From: Crocinitomix sp.
GTDB taxonomy: Bacteria; Bacteroidota; Bacteroidia; Flavobacteriales_D; Crocinitomicaceae
NCBI GenBank assembly: GCA_030836155.1
Contig: JAURQI010000167.1
Location: 1-52,970, forward strand
Length of the DNA stretch: 52,970 nt
Direction: 5' to 3'
The notes beneath the pieces are model-generated. The model was given only the letters and a program-made list of their open reading frames with translations. It was not told where the DNA came from and made no database searches. Position 1 is the first letter of the stretch. Each line of letters opens with the position of its first letter. Shown one piece after another: positions 17,282-26,201 of this stretch. The translations under genes and the position numbers were made by a program.

Positions 17282-17289
17282 TATCTTTG
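17282..17289 (+). promoter_or_regulatory. -7 box (TATCTTTG) for the FKBP genes
   Basis: TATCTTTG matches the Bacteroidota -7 consensus and lies 16 bases before ATG 17305. Its last three bases are the TTG that would otherwise extend the reading frame, which argues for the downstream ATG. No good TTG is seen at -33. Confidence 0.45.
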
Positions 17290-17304
17290 CATAAAAAATT
17301 ACGC

Positions 17305-17904
17305 ATGGATCAAATCAAAAAAGACGCCAGCTATAGTGTTGGCATGAGTATAGGACAAAGTCTGCAAGGTCAAAATCTAGATCAAATTGACCTGGATAGT
17401 TTCATAGAAGGTATTAACGCCATTTTTAATAATAAGCAATTACGATTCACTCCTAACGAGGCGAATGATAAAATCACGACTTATATCAATTCCATGAATG
17501 AGGAGCGATTTGGACAGTATAAGTCGGATGGCGAAAACTTTCTTTCTGAAAATGCCAAACGTGATGAAGTAACGGTTACTTCTTCTGGATTGCAATATGA
17601 GGTTATTGAAGAAGGAACGGGAAACAAACCTTCAGGAACAGATCAAGTTACTGTACATTATCATGGAACGTTAACTGATGGAACTGTTTTTGACAGCAGC
17701 GTTAGTAGAGGCACACCTGCAAGTTTCGGTGTTAATCAAGTAATAAAAGGCTGGACAGAAGCGTTACAAATGATGCCAGCAGGTTCTAAATGGAAATTAT
17801 TTATTCCTGAAAATCTTGCCTATGGTGCAAACCCGCACCCGGGTGGACCAATTAAACCTTATATGGCGTTAATTTTTGACGTTGAACTAATTAGTATTAA
17901 CTAA
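17305..17904 (+). CDS. FKBP-type peptidyl-prolyl cis-trans isomerase (no signal peptide)
   Basis: About 199 residues contain an FkpA-type dimerisation domain (about 1-85) followed by the FKBP catalytic fold (about 95-199), with VTVHYHGTLTDGTVFDSS, GVNQVIKGWTEALQMM and IPENLAYGA. It speeds proline isomerisation during protein folding. FkpA proteins are usually periplasmic, but no signal peptide is seen in this copy, so a cytoplasmic location is likely. It is followed after 4 bases by a lipoprotein paralogue, so the two form a tandem pair. Start 17305 is chosen because the in-frame TTG at 17287 lies inside a promoter -7 box. Confidence 0.9.
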   Translation: MDQIKKDASYSVGMSIGQSLQGQNLDQIDLDSFIEGINAIFNNKQLRFTPNEANDKITTYINSMNEERFGQYKSDGENFLSENAKRDEVTVTSSGLQYEVIEEGTGNKPSGTDQVTVHYHGTLTDGTVFDSSVSRGTPASFGVNQVIKGWTEALQMMPAGSKWKLFIPENLAYGANPHPGGPIKPYMALIFDVELISIN

Positions 17905-17908
17905 ACAG

Positions 17909-18835
17909 ATGCGATTTTTAATCATCTCTTTACTGTTCGGACTCATTGCATGCGGCAATGAGCCTGAACAGGATAATCTACCCACAATAACATCCGAAAC
18001 ACCAACACAAGGTTTTGATAATTTTGACCAAAAAATCAGCTATTGCATTGGATTTGATAATGGTTTTGCAATTAATCAAGTTTATAACGGGCCACGTACG
18101 ACTGGCAAATTCAGTATTGTGGATTTAGAAGCTGGCATGCTGGATTATTTAGGTGATGAAGAATTAAGAATTGACCTTTTCGAGGTTGATTCTATTTTGA
18201 ATTTATATCTCGGAGAAAACGGTACTATCAACTCAGACCTCGTTTCTATGTCAGATGCCAGTTACGCCCTAGGTTTAATGGAAGGAGAGTCACTTGTTCG
18301 AACCTTAGTAGCCAAAGGTATTGATCAGAAGACAGACGTTGCTCAATTGCAAAAAGGACTTTCGAATGGTATTCGTAATAACGAAACGGTTGTAAAAATA
18401 AGTGAGGTGCAAAAGGAAGTATCGACCTACTTTGCAGACATCAATAAACAAATGGGCATTCAATTTCTTGAAAACAATGCCAAACGCGAAGGCATAATGG
18501 TTACCGAAAGTGGCCTACAGTACGAAATTTTCGAAAAGGGAAGTGGCATACAACCTTATATTACCGACTCTTGTGTTGTTCATTACACCGGTCGTTTTAT
18601 TGATGGACGGGAGTTCGAATCGACCATACCGTCTGGTCAGCCAGCAGGCTTTACACCCATGGGTGTCATAAAAGGCTGGCAAGAAGGTTTGCAACTCATG
18701 CGAGAAGGTTCAAGTTACCGTTTTTATGTTCCTTATGAATTGGCTTATGGCGAACAAGGAAGTGGCCCCATAGAACCCTACTCTACTTTAGTATTTGATA
18801 TCGATTTAATCCGTGTGATTCGTTTCGAGGGCTAG
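17909..18835 (+). CDS. FKBP-type peptidyl-prolyl isomerase, lipoprotein
   Basis: This 308-residue protein has a lipoprotein signal ending LIAC (Cys15) followed by NEPEQD. An FkpA-like N-terminal region comes next, and a C-terminal FKBP domain (about 200-305) carries VHYTGRFIDGREFEST, GVIKGWQEGLQLM and VPYELAYGEQ. It likely acts as an envelope folding factor anchored by lipid in the periplasm. It is a diverged paralogue of the gene four bases upstream, with a longer linker. Its last 30 bases overlap the convergent HTTM gene in antisense. Confidence 0.9.
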   Translation: MRFLIISLLFGLIACGNEPEQDNLPTITSETPTQGFDNFDQKISYCIGFDNGFAINQVYNGPRTTGKFSIVDLEAGMLDYLGDEELRIDLFEVDSILNLYLGENGTINSDLVSMSDASYALGLMEGESLVRTLVAKGIDQKTDVAQLQKGLSNGIRNNETVVKISEVQKEVSTYFADINKQMGIQFLENNAKREGIMVTESGLQYEIFEKGSGIQPYITDSCVVHYTGRFIDGREFESTIPSGQPAGFTPMGVIKGWQEGLQLMREGSSYRFYVPYELAYGEQGSGPIEPYSTLVFDIDLIRVIRFEG

Positions 18836-19732
18836 TTTTTTTCGCCTTGAAAACCAATTATTAAATCTTTCTATGTGTTTATCCTCCAAAAAGAGGATGT
18901 AAGTGATAGTCATAATTACTCCAAAGGCAAAAATTCCCATAAAAAAGCTAATGGAGAGATGAAACATGACACCAATAACCAACAGTGGTATTTTAACTTT
19001 CCTTATCCAAACAAGAATTGAAAAAAGTCCTTGATAAGCAAGCACTGACCAAGTCGCTAATTTAGAAATCATGGGATTTTCGGCAAAAAGATTCCGCATC
19101 GTATCGCCGGAAAAAGCATCTACTCTCGAGATATACATCATTGCTTCCCCACTCAACCAGTAAGGATCTATTAATTTATAGAGCGTCGAAAAGAAATACA
19201 ATAGGCATATTTGAATCAACATAATCACAAAAAAGGTATTATTCAATACGTTTTGAATCTTGTAATTACGGCTTTTAGTGTCTGCTGTTTCATTTATAAA
19301 GATCAAATAAAAAAGCAAAATATTGATCAAAGCTTCTCCCCCAGTGAACATGAGGTAACCTTTAAGAAATAAATTGACCGTAAAAAAGTACACCATTAAC
19401 GCTGCTAATCGCCTCCAGACTCCCAACAAACCTAATGTGAGACCGATTAACTGTCCAATAATAAACACCCAATAGATCCAAGTATAGGTTCCGTTAATCG
19501 GATGACTCAAGACATTCACCAATGCTCTACTTCCCTGAGCATACCATGGCGTAATTGTATTCCATCCTCCTGATCCGACTATACCATAATAACCGAACAA
19601 CTCTTCTGCAATAGGTAATAATGTCAGGGTGTTAATGAATAAGAAAATATACAAAACCCTCTTAAAAAAGCTCATTTTGTTGGCGTATGGAAATGGCCGT
19701 GTAAATATGTGCGCCAGTCTATTCAGCATCAT
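18806..19732 (-). CDS. HTTM-domain-like integral membrane protein
   Basis: This protein of about 308 residues has eight or so hydrophobic helices. The arrangement resembles the horizontally transferred transmembrane (HTTM) domain related to vitamin K-dependent gamma-carboxylase. Supporting segments are the aromatic WNTITPWY, the helix LNNTFFVIMLIQICLLYFFSTLYKL with PYWLSGEAMMY after it, and FHLSISFFMGIFAFG. The catalytic function of bacterial members is unknown. ATG at 19732 is chosen rather than the TTG at 19735. It overlaps the end of the DUF5819 gene upstream, implying coupling. Confidence 0.7.
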   Translation of the reverse strand: MMLNRLAHIFTRPFPYANKMSFFKRVLYIFLFINTLTLLPIAEELFGYYGIVGSGGWNTITPWYAQGSRALVNVLSHPINGTYTWIYWVFIIGQLIGLTLGLLGVWRRLAALMVYFFTVNLFLKGYLMFTGGEALINILLFYLIFINETADTKSRNYKIQNVLNNTFFVIMLIQICLLYFFSTLYKLIDPYWLSGEAMMYISRVDAFSGDTMRNLFAENPMISKLATWSVLAYQGLFSILVWIRKVKIPLLVIGVMFHLSISFFMGIFAFGVIMTITYILFLEDKHIERFNNWFSRRKKLALETNHTD

Positions 19733-20258
19733 CAAAATAATAAATTGGCAATGTAATTAAACCTTGATCACCCGTTACGACATCTTTCCTATAAAACCTG
19801 ACTTCTGCTGCAATAAATGGTTTATCGTAAAGGCGCCTACCCCATCCATCGACATAATTTTTAATCTTATAATAGCTGTACCCTCTTAAAAATTGATCTG
19901 CTTTACTCATTGGAAAAGGGTCTGGTACTTTAAGACCCATATCCCTTAAATCAAGACCCAACCAATAATCTAAATTCGCTTCGGCAATAACTAATTCTCC
20001 ATAGTGAAGAAGAGGAAGTTTATCATGCCTGTTAACAGCATTCTCCGATGGTCGAATCCACCCACTGGAGTCCGTATTGGAAAATTTATAGTTTACCTCT
20101 ACAACCGTATTCATTGTTGGGCAAGGCGCAAACATACTCCAGCGTTGTGTAAAGATCGGCTCTACGTAACTAGCCGCATAACGATGAAGCGGCTGATAAC
20201 TCATAGATTCTGGCCATGCATAAGCGATGATGATCGCAAAATGGATGACCACAAACAT
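19719..20258 (-). CDS. DUF5819-like membrane-anchored protein
   Basis: This is a 179-residue protein with one N-terminal hydrophobic helix (about 1-15) and a soluble domain containing IFTQRWSMFAPCPT and GYSYYKIKNYVDGWGRR. The W-x-M-F-A-P pattern is characteristic of DUF5819 proteins, which are repeatedly encoded beside HTTM proteins, as here. The function is unknown. ATG at 20258 begins inside the helix, and the frame remains open upstream for about 18 codons (KKTQINRTGIAAF) without a standard start. The true N-terminus may therefore be longer, using a rare codon such as ATT. Confidence 0.6.
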   Translation of the reverse strand: MFVVIHFAIIIAYAWPESMSYQPLHRYAASYVEPIFTQRWSMFAPCPTMNTVVEVNYKFSNTDSSGWIRPSENAVNRHDKLPLLHYGELVIAEANLDYWLGLDLRDMGLKVPDPFPMSKADQFLRGYSYYKIKNYVDGWGRRLYDKPFIAAEVRFYRKDVVTGDQGLITLPIYYFDDAE

Positions 20259-20411
20259 AAAGGCCGCAATACCCGTTCGATTTATTTGTGTCTTCTTTTC
20301 GATCTGAATGAATTATTAACTTTCCAATCGTTAAAAATAAACATATTCGACAGAAACATTTGAGCATTTATAAATACTTTCGAAAGGTATACACGCTATA
20401 AAAATCGGTTT

Positions 20412-21752
20412 ATGAAAGTATTATTCACAATTTTATCCATTATTCTACTGTCAAATATTACCCACGCCCAAAAATACAAGGCGTATTATGCTGACGGTAC
20501 CCTGAAGGAAATTGGTCGCTATAAAAAAGAGAAGCCGGTCGGTAAATGGCGTTTTTATCATGAGAATGGCGAGCTATTAGCAGAAGGGAAATATAAAGAC
20601 AGCCTAAAAGAAGGCGAGTGGAATTATTACCACAACAGCGGTGAATTAATGGAAACCGGATTATTTGTTGCTGGGAAAAAAGAAGGTGAATGGATAGCCT
20701 ATTTTGACAATGGAAACGTTATGTCCAAAGGCCTTTTTAAAGAAGGGTTGGAAACCGGTACCTGGGAGTATTTTTTCCGTTTAGGTAATCTGCAATCTCA
20801 TGGTAACTTCATAAGAGGCGTGCAAAGCGGAATCTGGAACTATTATTATGAAAATGGACAAATAGAAAAAACGGGGTCATGGAAGAATGATCAAAACGAC
20901 GGATTATGGAAGTTCTACTTTGAGGATGGAACATTAAAGCGAACAGGGAGCTGGGACGAGGGCGTTCAAACTGGGGTTTGGTCTTATTATAATGCACTGG
21001 GAAATATAGAAGAGCGTGGTGAATGGAGAGATGGTAAAGCAGTTGGCTTATGGGAGTATTATTTCCCTTCTGGAAAATTAAAAGAAACGGGAAGATGGCA
21101 GAACGATGAACAAATTGGAGAATGGGCCTATTATTATGAGAACGGAAATGTAAAAATGAAGGGGGAATGGAAAGACGGCTTTAATGTTGGTATTTGGACC
21201 TATTATCACGAAAATGGAAATATCAGTAAAAAGGGAAAACGTGCGAATGGTTTCCCTGTGGGTAAATGGACCTACTTCTTCCTCAATGGAAACATAAAAG
21301 AGGAAGGTAATTTTGATGAAGAAGGAAACGAGAAAGGTACTTGGAAAATCTATCACGAAAATGGTAAATTAGCTAAAGAAGGTGAATGGGTTGAAGGAAA
21401 GCAACATGGACGTTGGAAATATTACAGTGAAGAAGGAAAACTGAAAGAAGAAGGTTTTTGGAACGAAGGTGTACAAGATGATGTTTGGTTATATTATGGC
21501 GAAGATGGCAAATTGATAACGCAGGGCAACTGGAATGAAGGCGTTCAAACCGGTGAGTGGATGTATTATTACGAGAACGGAAAATTAAAAGAGCATGGCT
21601 TTTGGAAAGATGGTGTGCAACATGGAAATTGGTTGTATTATCATAAAAACGGCAAAAAGCAACAAGAAGGTGAATTTAGAGATGGAGATCCGGTAGGAGA
21701 ATGGAAAGATTACGATCTAAGAGGGAAATATGAACGTTCGCGATACTACTAA
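20412..21752 (+). CDS. Secreted MORN-2/YwqK repeat protein
   Basis: After a signal peptide (MKVLFTILSIILLSNITHAQ) the whole 446-residue protein is about 18 tandem repeats of roughly 23 residues with the pattern Y-x-NG-x-hydrophobic-x-x-G-x-W-x-x-G-x-x-x-G-x-W. These are MORN-2 repeats of the YwqK type, which form a solenoid of beta-hairpins. Function is unknown. Members labelled antitoxin in databases get that name by association only. The gene precedes the (p)ppGpp enzyme by 30 bases on the same strand, and the DNA repeats mirror the protein repeats. Confidence 0.9.
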   Translation: MKVLFTILSIILLSNITHAQKYKAYYADGTLKEIGRYKKEKPVGKWRFYHENGELLAEGKYKDSLKEGEWNYYHNSGELMETGLFVAGKKEGEWIAYFDNGNVMSKGLFKEGLETGTWEYFFRLGNLQSHGNFIRGVQSGIWNYYYENGQIEKTGSWKNDQNDGLWKFYFEDGTLKRTGSWDEGVQTGVWSYYNALGNIEERGEWRDGKAVGLWEYYFPSGKLKETGRWQNDEQIGEWAYYYENGNVKMKGEWKDGFNVGIWTYYHENGNISKKGKRANGFPVGKWTYFFLNGNIKEEGNFDEEGNEKGTWKIYHENGKLAKEGEWVEGKQHGRWKYYSEEGKLKEEGFWNEGVQDDVWLYYGEDGKLITQGNWNEGVQTGEWMYYYENGKLKEHGFWKDGVQHGNWLYYHKNGKKQQEGEFRDGDPVGEWKDYDLRGKYERSRYY

Positions 21753-21782
21753 AAGTAAATAGCAAAGGCAGAAGATTCAAAA

Positions 21783-23981
21783 ATGAAGATAGACGAAGAA
21801 AAAGAACGCGCTGAGATATTAAAAGCATACCGAGGACTTTTACGCGCGAGTAAAACGATTCGTGATAAAGAAGATACACGAATGATTCGTAAAGCTTTTA
21901 ATGTCGCGGTGGATGCGCATAAAGATATGCGACGAAAATCTGGTGAACCTTATATATATCACCCCATTGCGGCTGCTAGAATTTGCGTAGAGGAAATGGG
22001 TCTAGGCACTACGGCGATTGTTTGTGCATTGCTTCATGACACGGTTGAAGATACCCATATTACGCTTCAAGATATTGAGGACTTGTTTGGTCTAAAGACA
22101 CGCCAAATCATTAATGGATTAACAAAAATCCCAGAAGTATTTGATGACAACATCTCCATTCAAGCAGAGAATTTCAGAAAACTAATCTTAACCATTTCCG
22201 ATGACTTGCGCGTAGCGTTTATTAAGATTGCGGATCGATTACATAATATGCGAACGCTTGATTCAATGCGTGCGGATAAACAATTAAAAATCGCTTCGGA
22301 AACGGAATTTTTATACGCCCCTTTGGCGCACCGCTTAGGCTTTAATGCAATAAAAAATGAATTTGAAGACATTATCTTCAAGTATAAAGAACCGGCAATT
22401 TACAAACAACTCGAAAGTAAACTCGAAAAAACAGCGGCGGTTCGAAATCGTTTTATTCGTCAATTCACAAACCCCATAAAAGAGGCGATTGATAAAGAAG
22501 GATTTGAATCCAGCATCAAGGCTAGAACAAAAAGCATCCCTTCCATTTTTAAAAAAATTCAAAACAAGAATGTCAGTTTTGATGAAATCTATGACATCTT
22601 CGCCATTCGAATCATCTTCGATACCCCTATCGAAAAAGAAAAGGCGGATGCCTGGAAAATATATAGTATTGTTACTGACTTTTACCAGCCGAATCCAGAT
22701 CGCTTGAGAGATTGGATATCCATTCCAAAAGCTAACGGATACGAATCCTTACACACAACTGTAATGAGTCCATCGGGCAGATGGGTTGAAGTTCAGATTC
22801 GAAGCAAGCGGATGGATGAGATAGCCGAAAAAGGCTATGCCGCGCATTGGAAATACAAAGAAAATCAGACAGCAGAGAGTACATTTGATCGTTGGGTTGG
22901 AGAAGTAAGAGAGTTACTCGAAAACCCCGAAGCTGACGCAGAAGAATTCATCAACGAATTTAAGTTAAACCTCTTTAGTGATGAAATATTCATTTTTACT
23001 CCAAAAGGAGATTTACGTGTCTTACCCAAAAATAGCACCACTCTCGATTTTGCCTTTGACATACATACAGACATTGGATTATCGTGTATTGGAGCAAAAG
23101 TAAATGGCAAATTGATGCCTTTAAGCCACATTCTTAAAAGTGGTGATCAAGTTGATATCTTACGTTCAAAAAAACAAAAACCGAAAGAAGATTGGCTCAA
23201 ATTTGTTGGGACCGCTCGGGCAAAATCAAAAATCAAATCTGCCCTCAAAGAAGAGCAAAAACGTATTGCATCAGATGGTAAAGAGATTTTGAAACGCAAA
23301 TTCAATCAACTCAAGGTTAATTTTATTGGCGAAAATGTTCAAACAGTAGAGCGTTTCTTTGGAATCAAAGGCGGTGCAATCGAACTGTACTACCAAATTG
23401 CAAAAGGTAAATTAAACCTGTCAGAACTTCGCGATTTACATGTAGAAGGTAAAAACTTCACACAGCCAAAAGCCAAGCGAAAAGAGGTTAATAGAAATGA
23501 GTTTAAATCTATCATTTCAACAGTTGATGCTAAAAAAGACACAATTGTTATTGGTGACGATTTTAAAGAACTCGATTATAAATTAGCGAATTGCTGTAAT
23601 CCGATTCCGGGTGATAGCGTCTTTGGATTCATCACGGTCTCTGAAGGAATTAAAATTCATCGAACAAATTGCCCGAATGCAACTCAGTTGATGTCTAATT
23701 ATGCATACAGAGTATTGAAGGCTACTTGGAAAAATGATCGTGCTCGTGAACGTCTATGTGGATTAATCATTACAGGTATAGATGATCTGGGTATAGTAAA
23801 CCGCATCACAAACATCATATCTATGCAACACGAAGTCAATATGAAATCGATCGGATTCGAGTCTAACGATGGAATTTTTGAAGGTAAAATTATGCTCTAC
23901 GTTTATGACACCGAGCATCTGGACGAATTAATACTCAAATTTGAGCAAATTGATGGTGTAAAATCAGTAGAAAGGATATAA
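21783..23981 (+). CDS. relA/spoT: Bifunctional (p)ppGpp synthetase/hydrolase
   Basis: This 732-residue Rel enzyme makes and degrades the stringent-response alarmone. The N-terminal HD hydrolase domain has HD at 85-86 in LLHDTVEDTH, so hydrolysis is likely intact. The synthetase domain (about 235-360) has IPKANGYESLHTTV. A TGS domain follows (about 390-450, IFTPKGDLRVLP), and the C-terminus has a zinc-finger-like segment and an ACT domain (about 650-732, GLIITGIDDLGIVNRITNII). Length is typical for Bacteroidota. It follows the MORN protein closely. Confidence 0.96.
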   Translation: MKIDEEKERAEILKAYRGLLRASKTIRDKEDTRMIRKAFNVAVDAHKDMRRKSGEPYIYHPIAAARICVEEMGLGTTAIVCALLHDTVEDTHITLQDIEDLFGLKTRQIINGLTKIPEVFDDNISIQAENFRKLILTISDDLRVAFIKIADRLHNMRTLDSMRADKQLKIASETEFLYAPLAHRLGFNAIKNEFEDIIFKYKEPAIYKQLESKLEKTAAVRNRFIRQFTNPIKEAIDKEGFESSIKARTKSIPSIFKKIQNKNVSFDEIYDIFAIRIIFDTPIEKEKADAWKIYSIVTDFYQPNPDRLRDWISIPKANGYESLHTTVMSPSGRWVEVQIRSKRMDEIAEKGYAAHWKYKENQTAESTFDRWVGEVRELLENPEADAEEFINEFKLNLFSDEIFIFTPKGDLRVLPKNSTTLDFAFDIHTDIGLSCIGAKVNGKLMPLSHILKSGDQVDILRSKKQKPKEDWLKFVGTARAKSKIKSALKEEQKRIASDGKEILKRKFNQLKVNFIGENVQTVERFFGIKGGAIELYYQIAKGKLNLSELRDLHVEGKNFTQPKAKRKEVNRNEFKSIISTVDAKKDTIVIGDDFKELDYKLANCCNPIPGDSVFGFITVSEGIKIHRTNCPNATQLMSNYAYRVLKATWKNDRARERLCGLIITGIDDLGIVNRITNIISMQHEVNMKSIGFESNDGIFEGKIMLYVYDTEHLDELILKFEQIDGVKSVERI

Positions 23982-24007
23982 TCGGTTAAAGTCCAACAAA
24001 AAATGGC

Positions 24008-24031
24008 TATCTTTGTTATACCATAGGAGGA
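24008..24031 (+). promoter_or_regulatory. -7 box and Shine-Dalgarno of the fur-STAS genes
   Basis: TATCTTTG at 24008-24015 matches the Bacteroidota -7 box, and AGGAGG at 24026-24031 lies at good distance before ATG 24035. A strong AGGAGG is unusual among genes of this window, where most starts lack one. Confidence 0.5.
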
Positions 24032-24034
24032 CAC

Positions 24035-24493
24035 ATGGAAAAAGAGCAATTACAAGAAAAAGTTAAAGACATATTCTGCAACTTTCTTGAGCGCAACGGA
24101 CACCGTAAAACACCTGAACGTTTCGCCATACTGTCAGAAATATATTCACAGAAAGGTCATTTTGATATAGAGTCGCTCTACGTCAAAATGAAGAATAAGA
24201 ACTATCGCGTTAGTCGCGCTACCTTGTATAATACAATAGACTTATTATTAAACTCAAATTTGGTCAGAAAGCACCAGTTTGGCAATAATATTGCTCAATT
24301 TGAAAAGTCTTACGGTTATCAACAGCACGATCATATTATTTGCACCAATTCTGGAGAAGTGATCGAGTTTTGTGATCCGCGTATTGAGAAAATTAAAGCT
24401 ACTGTTGAAGAATTATTCAAAATGAAAATTCACCATCATTCACTTTACTTTTTTGGTGAACGTTCCCCTAATCAAAAGAACTCCAACGAATGA
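24035..24493 (+). CDS. Fur-family transcriptional regulator lacking the usual zinc cysteines
   Basis: This 152-residue protein has an N-terminal winged helix (about 10-85, with [15 protein letters not shown] and [15 protein letters not shown]) and a C-terminal dimerisation domain with the metal-binding HDHIIC and EFCDPRIE. Fur proteins sense iron or related signals and repress promoters. The usual CxxC at 103-106 reads CTNS here, so the second cysteine is missing, and the C-terminus [11 protein letters not shown] has no CxxC. The structural zinc site therefore appears lost while the regulatory histidines remain. It overlaps the STAS gene by four bases (ATGA). Confidence 0.9.
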   Translation: MEKEQLQEKVKDIFCNFLERNGHRKTPERFAILSEIYSQKGHFDIESLYVKMKNKNYRVSRATLYNTIDLLLNSNLVRKHQFGNNIAQFEKSYGYQQHDHIICTNSGEVIEFCDPRIEKIKATVEELFKMKIHHHSLYFFGERSPNQKNSNE

Positions 24494-24840
24494 GTCTGAG
24501 TATTACCCCAATCAAACACGACATCTGTACCGAAATTCAACTTCAAGGAACGGCACTCGTTGAAATCGACTTTGATCTCTTGAATCAAGCTGTTGAAGAA
24601 AGCATCAGAGAAGGTCAAAGTAATGTCATTTTAAATCTCAAACAAGTTGATTTACTCAACAGTATCGGAATAAATACCCTTATTCGTATCTTTACAAAAT
24701 GCCGTAATAACGGGGGAGATATGTTCATTGTTAATATCTCTGATAAAATTAATCAGGTTCTTTTACTGACTAAGTTAAATACAGTTCTTAATATTGCAAC
24801 TTCTGTCGAAGAGGCAGAACAGAAATTGACGCTGAATTAA
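24490..24840 (+). CDS. STAS-domain protein (anti-anti-sigma type)
   Basis: The 116 residues form a single STAS domain. The segment [20 protein letters not shown] is the conserved strand and helix, with Ser58 at the position phosphorylated in SpoIIAA/RsbV proteins. These proteins switch partners when a kinase phosphorylates and a PP2C phosphatase dephosphorylates them. A PP2C/SpoIIE phosphatase is encoded about 5 kb downstream and a SiaB-like kinase about 24 kb upstream, but pairing is not shown. Four-base overlap with fur indicates co-translation. Confidence 0.88.
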   Translation: MSLSITPIKHDICTEIQLQGTALVEIDFDLLNQAVEESIREGQSNVILNLKQVDLLNSIGINTLIRIFTKCRNNGGDMFIVNISDKINQVLLLTKLNTVLNIATSVEEAEQKLTLN

Positions 24841-24860
24841 AAACTCAAAAATGACCATGT

Positions 24861-24897
24861 CGCACCAGCTATTAAAGCGGGGTGGCGTTTTTTTTTT
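24861..24897 (+). terminator. Intrinsic terminator after fur-STAS
   Basis: CGCACC pairs imperfectly with GGTGGCG (one bulge) around an AT-rich loop and is followed by nine or more T residues. It lies between the STAS stop and purA. Confidence 0.6.
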
Positions 24898-24929
24898 ATT
24901 TCCGATTGTAGCATTATAAAAAAAGACGA

Positions 24930-26201
24930 ATGAAAAAAGTGGATGTATTACTGGGATTGCAATGGGGAGACGAAGGAAAAGGCAAAATTGTTGATGTTGT
25001 TACACCGAAGTACGACATTATTGCTCGTTTTCAAGGTGGACCAAACGCCGGCCACACGCTGATTTTTGACAACCAGAAATATGTATTACACACGATCCCA
25101 TCAGGAATATTCCGTGATAATACGATTAATGTAATCGGTAACGGCGTTGTTATTGACCCTATCATCATTCGTGAAGAAATAGAAAAACTGGAAGCAGTTG
25201 GTGTCGATGTAGTATCGAAATTATTGATTTCGAAAAAAGCACACCTTATCCTTCCCACCCATAAAATTCTTGATAAATACTCAGAAGAGCAAAAAGGAAA
25301 GAAAAAAATTGGTTCAACCTTAAAGGGTATTGGCCCAACGTATATGGACAAAACAGGTCGTAACGGTCTGCGAATGGGAGACTCTTTGGCTTCTAATTTT
25401 AAAGAAAAATACAATCAACTCGTTGAAAAACACCAATCGATACTAGGTGATTATGACTATGCGGATCTACTTGCCGAATTTGAACCACAATGGTTTGAGG
25501 CAATGGATTTCTTATCTAAATTTACGTTGATTGATAGTGAGCACTATATTAACAACGCCATGAAGGATGGTAAATCCGTTTTGGCTGAAGGTGCGCAAGG
25601 AACGATGCTTGACATAGACTTTGGAACCTATCCTTATGTCACCTCGTCGAATACAGTAACCGCTGGAACGTGCACGGGACTCGGAGTTGCCCCCAATCGA
25701 ATCGGTGCTGTTATCGGTATTTTTAAAGCTTATTGCACACGTGTTGGTTCTGGACCTTTCCCTTCTGAATTGGATAATGATACGGGGGAGAACATCCGCA
25801 AAATCGGCCATGAATACGGTGCAACAACAGGCAGAGATCGCCGTTGTGGTTGGATTGATTTACCGGCGCTAAAATATGCTATCATGATCAACGGTGCTAC
25901 CGAATTATCAATGATGAAAGCAGATGTACTCGACAGTTTTGAAGAAATTGAAGTCTGTACACATTATTTAATTGACGGTGAAAAATTTGACTACTTCCCA
26001 TACGATATTGATAATTTAGACGTTCAACCCGTTTACAAAAAAATAAAGGGGTGGAATCAAGACTTGACGGGACTGACGGATATGGCGGATGCGCCACAAG
26101 CCTTTTTAGATTATATTACCTATTTGGAACAAGAATTGCAAACACCTATATCGATCGTATCCGTTGGACCTGATCGTGCGCAAACAATAATTCGAAAATA
26201 A
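24930..26201 (+). CDS. purA: Adenylosuccinate synthetase
   Basis: PurA joins IMP and aspartate using GTP to make adenylosuccinate, the step before purB on the AMP branch. The N-terminal LLGLQWGDEGKGKIVD is the catalytic signature. FQGGPNAGHTL, KGIGPTYMDKTGRNGLRMGD and AEGAQGTMLDIDFGTYPYVTSSN regions are present in order, and length (423) is normal. The next gene begins with TTG in the base after the purA stop, so the two are contiguous. A terminator hairpin lies a few codons into that next gene. Confidence 0.97.
   Translation: MKKVDVLLGLQWGDEGKGKIVDVVTPKYDIIARFQGGPNAGHTLIFDNQKYVLHTIPSGIFRDNTINVIGNGVVIDPIIIREEIEKLEAVGVDVVSKLLISKKAHLILPTHKILDKYSEEQKGKKKIGSTLKGIGPTYMDKTGRNGLRMGDSLASNFKEKYNQLVEKHQSILGDYDYADLLAEFEPQWFEAMDFLSKFTLIDSEHYINNAMKDGKSVLAEGAQGTMLDIDFGTYPYVTSSNTVTAGTCTGLGVAPNRIGAVIGIFKAYCTRVGSGPFPSELDNDTGENIRKIGHEYGATTGRDRRCGWIDLPALKYAIMINGATELSMMKADVLDSFEEIEVCTHYLIDGEKFDYFPYDIDNLDVQPVYKKIKGWNQDLTGLTDMADAPQAFLDYITYLEQELQTPISIVSVGPDRAQTIIRK

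Noticed and set aside
20170-20367. Alternative minus-strand ORF of 65 residues covering the DUF5819 start region
   Set aside because: It runs in another frame over the DUF5819 gene, has no family signature, and is cysteine-rich by chance. A frameshift joining it to the DUF5819 gene has no supporting homology.
20412-21752. Antitoxin role for the MORN protein
   Set aside because: The YwqK antitoxin label is a database name. No toxin gene is adjacent, and a signal peptide argues for export.
24861-24929. Riboswitch or purine-binding leader ahead of purA
   Set aside because: Only a terminator hairpin and a short AT-rich leader are visible, with no conserved purine-riboswitch core.
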